Shown here piece by piece: positions 4,954 to 6,117 of a stretch of 6,117 bases of DNA. The translations under genes were made by a program, and so were the position numbers. Numbering within the stretch: the stretch's first letter is position 1; the number at the start of each line of letters is the position of its first letter. The DNA comes from Microbacterium sp. (GTDB lineage Bacteria; Actinomycetota; Actinomycetes; Actinomycetales; Microbacteriaceae): the NCBI GenBank assembly GCA_031286555.1, contig JAITUD010000448.1:1-6117 (forward strand), written 5' to 3'. The notes beneath the pieces are model-generated. The model had not been told where the DNA came from, made no database searches, and saw only the letters and a program-made list of their open reading frames with translations.

Positions 4954-5934
4954 TCAGAAGTCCCAGTCGTCGTCCTCGGTGGCCTCGGCCTTGCCGATGA
5001 CGTACGACGAGCCCGAGCCCGAGAAGAAGTCGTGGTTCTCGTCGGCGTTCGGCGACAGGGCCGAGAGGATCGCCGGGTTCACGTTCGTCACGGTGGACGG
5101 GAACATCGCCTCGTAGCCGAGGTTCATCAGCGCCTTGTTCGCGTTGTAGTGCAGGAACTTCTTGACGTCCTCGGTCAGGCCGACGCCGTCGTAGAGGTCC
5201 TGCGTGTACTGCACCTCGTTGTCGTAGAGCTCGTACAGCAGCGAGAAGGTGTAGTCCTTCAGCTCGTCGCGACGCTCCTGGGTCTCCTGCTCGAGACCCT
5301 TCTGGTACTTGTAGCCGATGTAGTAGCCGTGCACTGCCTCATCGCGGATGATCAGGCGGATGAGGTCGGCCGTGTTCGTCAGCTTCGCCTTCGAAGACCA
5401 GTAGATCGGCAGGTAGAAGCCCGAGTAGAACAGGAACGACTCCAGCAGCGTGGAGGCGACCTTGCGCTTCAGCGGGTCGTCACCGCGGTAGTAGTCCAGG
5501 ATGATCTGCGCCTTCTTCTGCAGATTCTGGTTCTCGGTCGACCAGCGGAACGCCTCATCGATCTCCTTCGTCGACGCGAGCGTCGAGAAGATCGAGGAGT
5601 AGCTCTTGGCGTGCACCGACTCCATGAACGCGATGTTGGTGTACACCGCCTCCTCGTGAGGAGTGATCGCGTCGGGGATCAGCGAGACGGCGCCGACGGT
5701 CCCCTGGATCGTGTCGAGCAGGGTGAGGCCTGTGAACACCCGCATGGTGAGCAGCTGCTCGTCGGGCGTCAGCGTGTTCCACGACTGCACGTCGTTCGAC
5801 AGCGGCACCTTCTCGGGCAGCCAGAAGTTGCCGGTGAGGCGGTTCCAGACCTCGAGGTCCTTGTCGTCCTCGATGCGGTTCCAGTTGATCGCATCGACGT
5901 GACTGACCAGCTGAAGCTTCGGAGAGGGGGTCAT
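4954..5934 (-). CDS. nrdF: Class Ib ribonucleotide reductase small subunit NrdF
   Basis: NrdF houses the dimetal-tyrosyl radical cofactor (usually dimanganese in vivo) that starts ribonucleotide reduction by NrdE, supplying dNTPs for DNA synthesis under aerobic conditions. The 326-residue length is normal. All metal ligands are visible with canonical spacing: D74 (TLLDTIQG), E105 and H108 (FMESVHAKSY), E165 (LLESFLFY), E199 and H202 (RDEAVHGYY). The radical tyrosine is Y112. The acidic C-terminal tail ending EDDDWDF is the typical NrdE-docking peptide. The start ATG (5932-5934) has AAGGA on the minus strand (5941-5945) six bases upstream. It lies 31 bases downstream of nrdE, so the two are co-transcribed; nrdI and nrdH would be expected beyond the window edge. 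Transcription likely ends at the hairpin 4871-4921. Confidence 0.97.
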   Translation of the reverse strand: MTPSPKLQLVSHVDAINWNRIEDDKDLEVWNRLTGNFWLPEKVPLSNDVQSWNTLTPDEQLLTMRVFTGLTLLDTIQGTVGAVSLIPDAITPHEEAVYTNIAFMESVHAKSYSSIFSTLASTKEIDEAFRWSTENQNLQKKAQIILDYYRGDDPLKRKVASTLLESFLFYSGFYLPIYWSSKAKLTNTADLIRLIIRDEAVHGYYIGYKYQKGLEQETQERRDELKDYTFSLLYELYDNEVQYTQDLYDGVGLTEDVKKFLHYNANKALMNLGYEAMFPSTVTNVNPAILSALSPNADENHDFFSGSGSSYVIGKAEATEDDDWDF

Positions 5935-5965
5935 TCTTGTTCCTTGTTCTTCTCGGACCGGACGA

Positions 5966-6117
5966 TCACAGCATGCACGAGACGCACTCGGTCATGTCCG
6001 TGCCCTCGAGGGCCATCTGGCGCAGCCGGATGTAGTAGATCGTCTTGATGCCCTTGCGCCAGGCGTAGATCTGGGCCTTGTTGATGTCACGGGTGGTGGC
6101 GGTGTCCTTGAAGAACA
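5966..6117 (-). CDS. nrdE: Class Ib ribonucleotide reductase large subunit NrdE, C-terminal end (partial)
   Basis: Only the last 49 codons plus the stop are inside the window; the gene continues past position 6117. The tail contains FFKDTATTRDINKAQIYAW, IYYIRLRQMALEGTDMTE and the final ECVSCML. The last motif is the NrdE redox tail, whose CxxC pair passes electrons from NrdH-redoxin or thioredoxin to the active-site cysteines. NrdE is the catalytic subunit that reduces ribonucleoside diphosphates, working with NrdF encoded just downstream. The stop codon is TGA at 5966-5968 on the minus strand. Confidence 0.95.
   Translation of the reverse strand, partial: FFKDTATTRDINKAQIYAWRKGIKTIYYIRLRQMALEGTDMTECVSCML

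Noticed and set aside
5032..6048. 338-codon plus-strand open frame opposite nrdF/nrdE
   Set aside because: The Val/Arg/Leu-rich repetitive product mirrors the nrdF codons, while nrdF has every cofactor ligand in place.

Overview
The window is GC-rich, gene-dense DNA with short intergenic gaps, TTG as well as ATG starts, and start/stop overlaps. It encodes an actinobacterial-looking set of proteins: Ohr, a DUF308 membrane protein and class Ib ribonucleotide reductase. I infer a chromosomal segment of an actinobacterium, most likely Microbacteriaceae (Microbacterium-like). The family assignment rests on protein resemblance and gene order, not on a marker gene. I see no tRNA, rRNA, CRISPR array, insertion sequence or phage gene.

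Region 1 (1-1269) is a peroxide-stress unit on the plus strand. A nearly perfect 28-bp palindrome (12-39) precedes ohr, a thiol peroxidase for organic hydroperoxides that starts with TTG. A six-helix DUF308/HdeD-like membrane protein follows 30 bases later. A third frame overlaps its stop codon and looks like the decayed N-terminus of an FAD/NAD(P)-dependent disulfide oxidoreductase. It is cut off where the next, convergent gene ends.

Region 2 (1212-4921) is a sulfur amino-acid module. A LysR-family regulator on the minus strand is divergent from three tightly packed plus-strand genes: a DUF1852 protein (mesX), a core MetE-like methionine synthase (mesD) and a flavin-reductase-like protein. 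The last two junctions are 4-base overlaps or nearly so, so the three are very probably one translationally coupled operon. MesD/MesX belong to the folate-independent, oxygen-requiring methionine synthase class. MesX chemistry and the methyl donor are, to my knowledge, unsettled. The flavin reductase in the same operon suggests that reduced flavin takes part, which is the most interesting hypothesis in this window. A long hairpin (4871-4921) ends the operon.

Region 3 (4954-6117) is on the minus strand: the complete nrdF and, upstream of it, the last 49 codons of nrdE. These encode the small and large subunits of class Ib ribonucleotide reductase, which makes deoxyribonucleotides. They converge on the mes operon across the shared hairpin.
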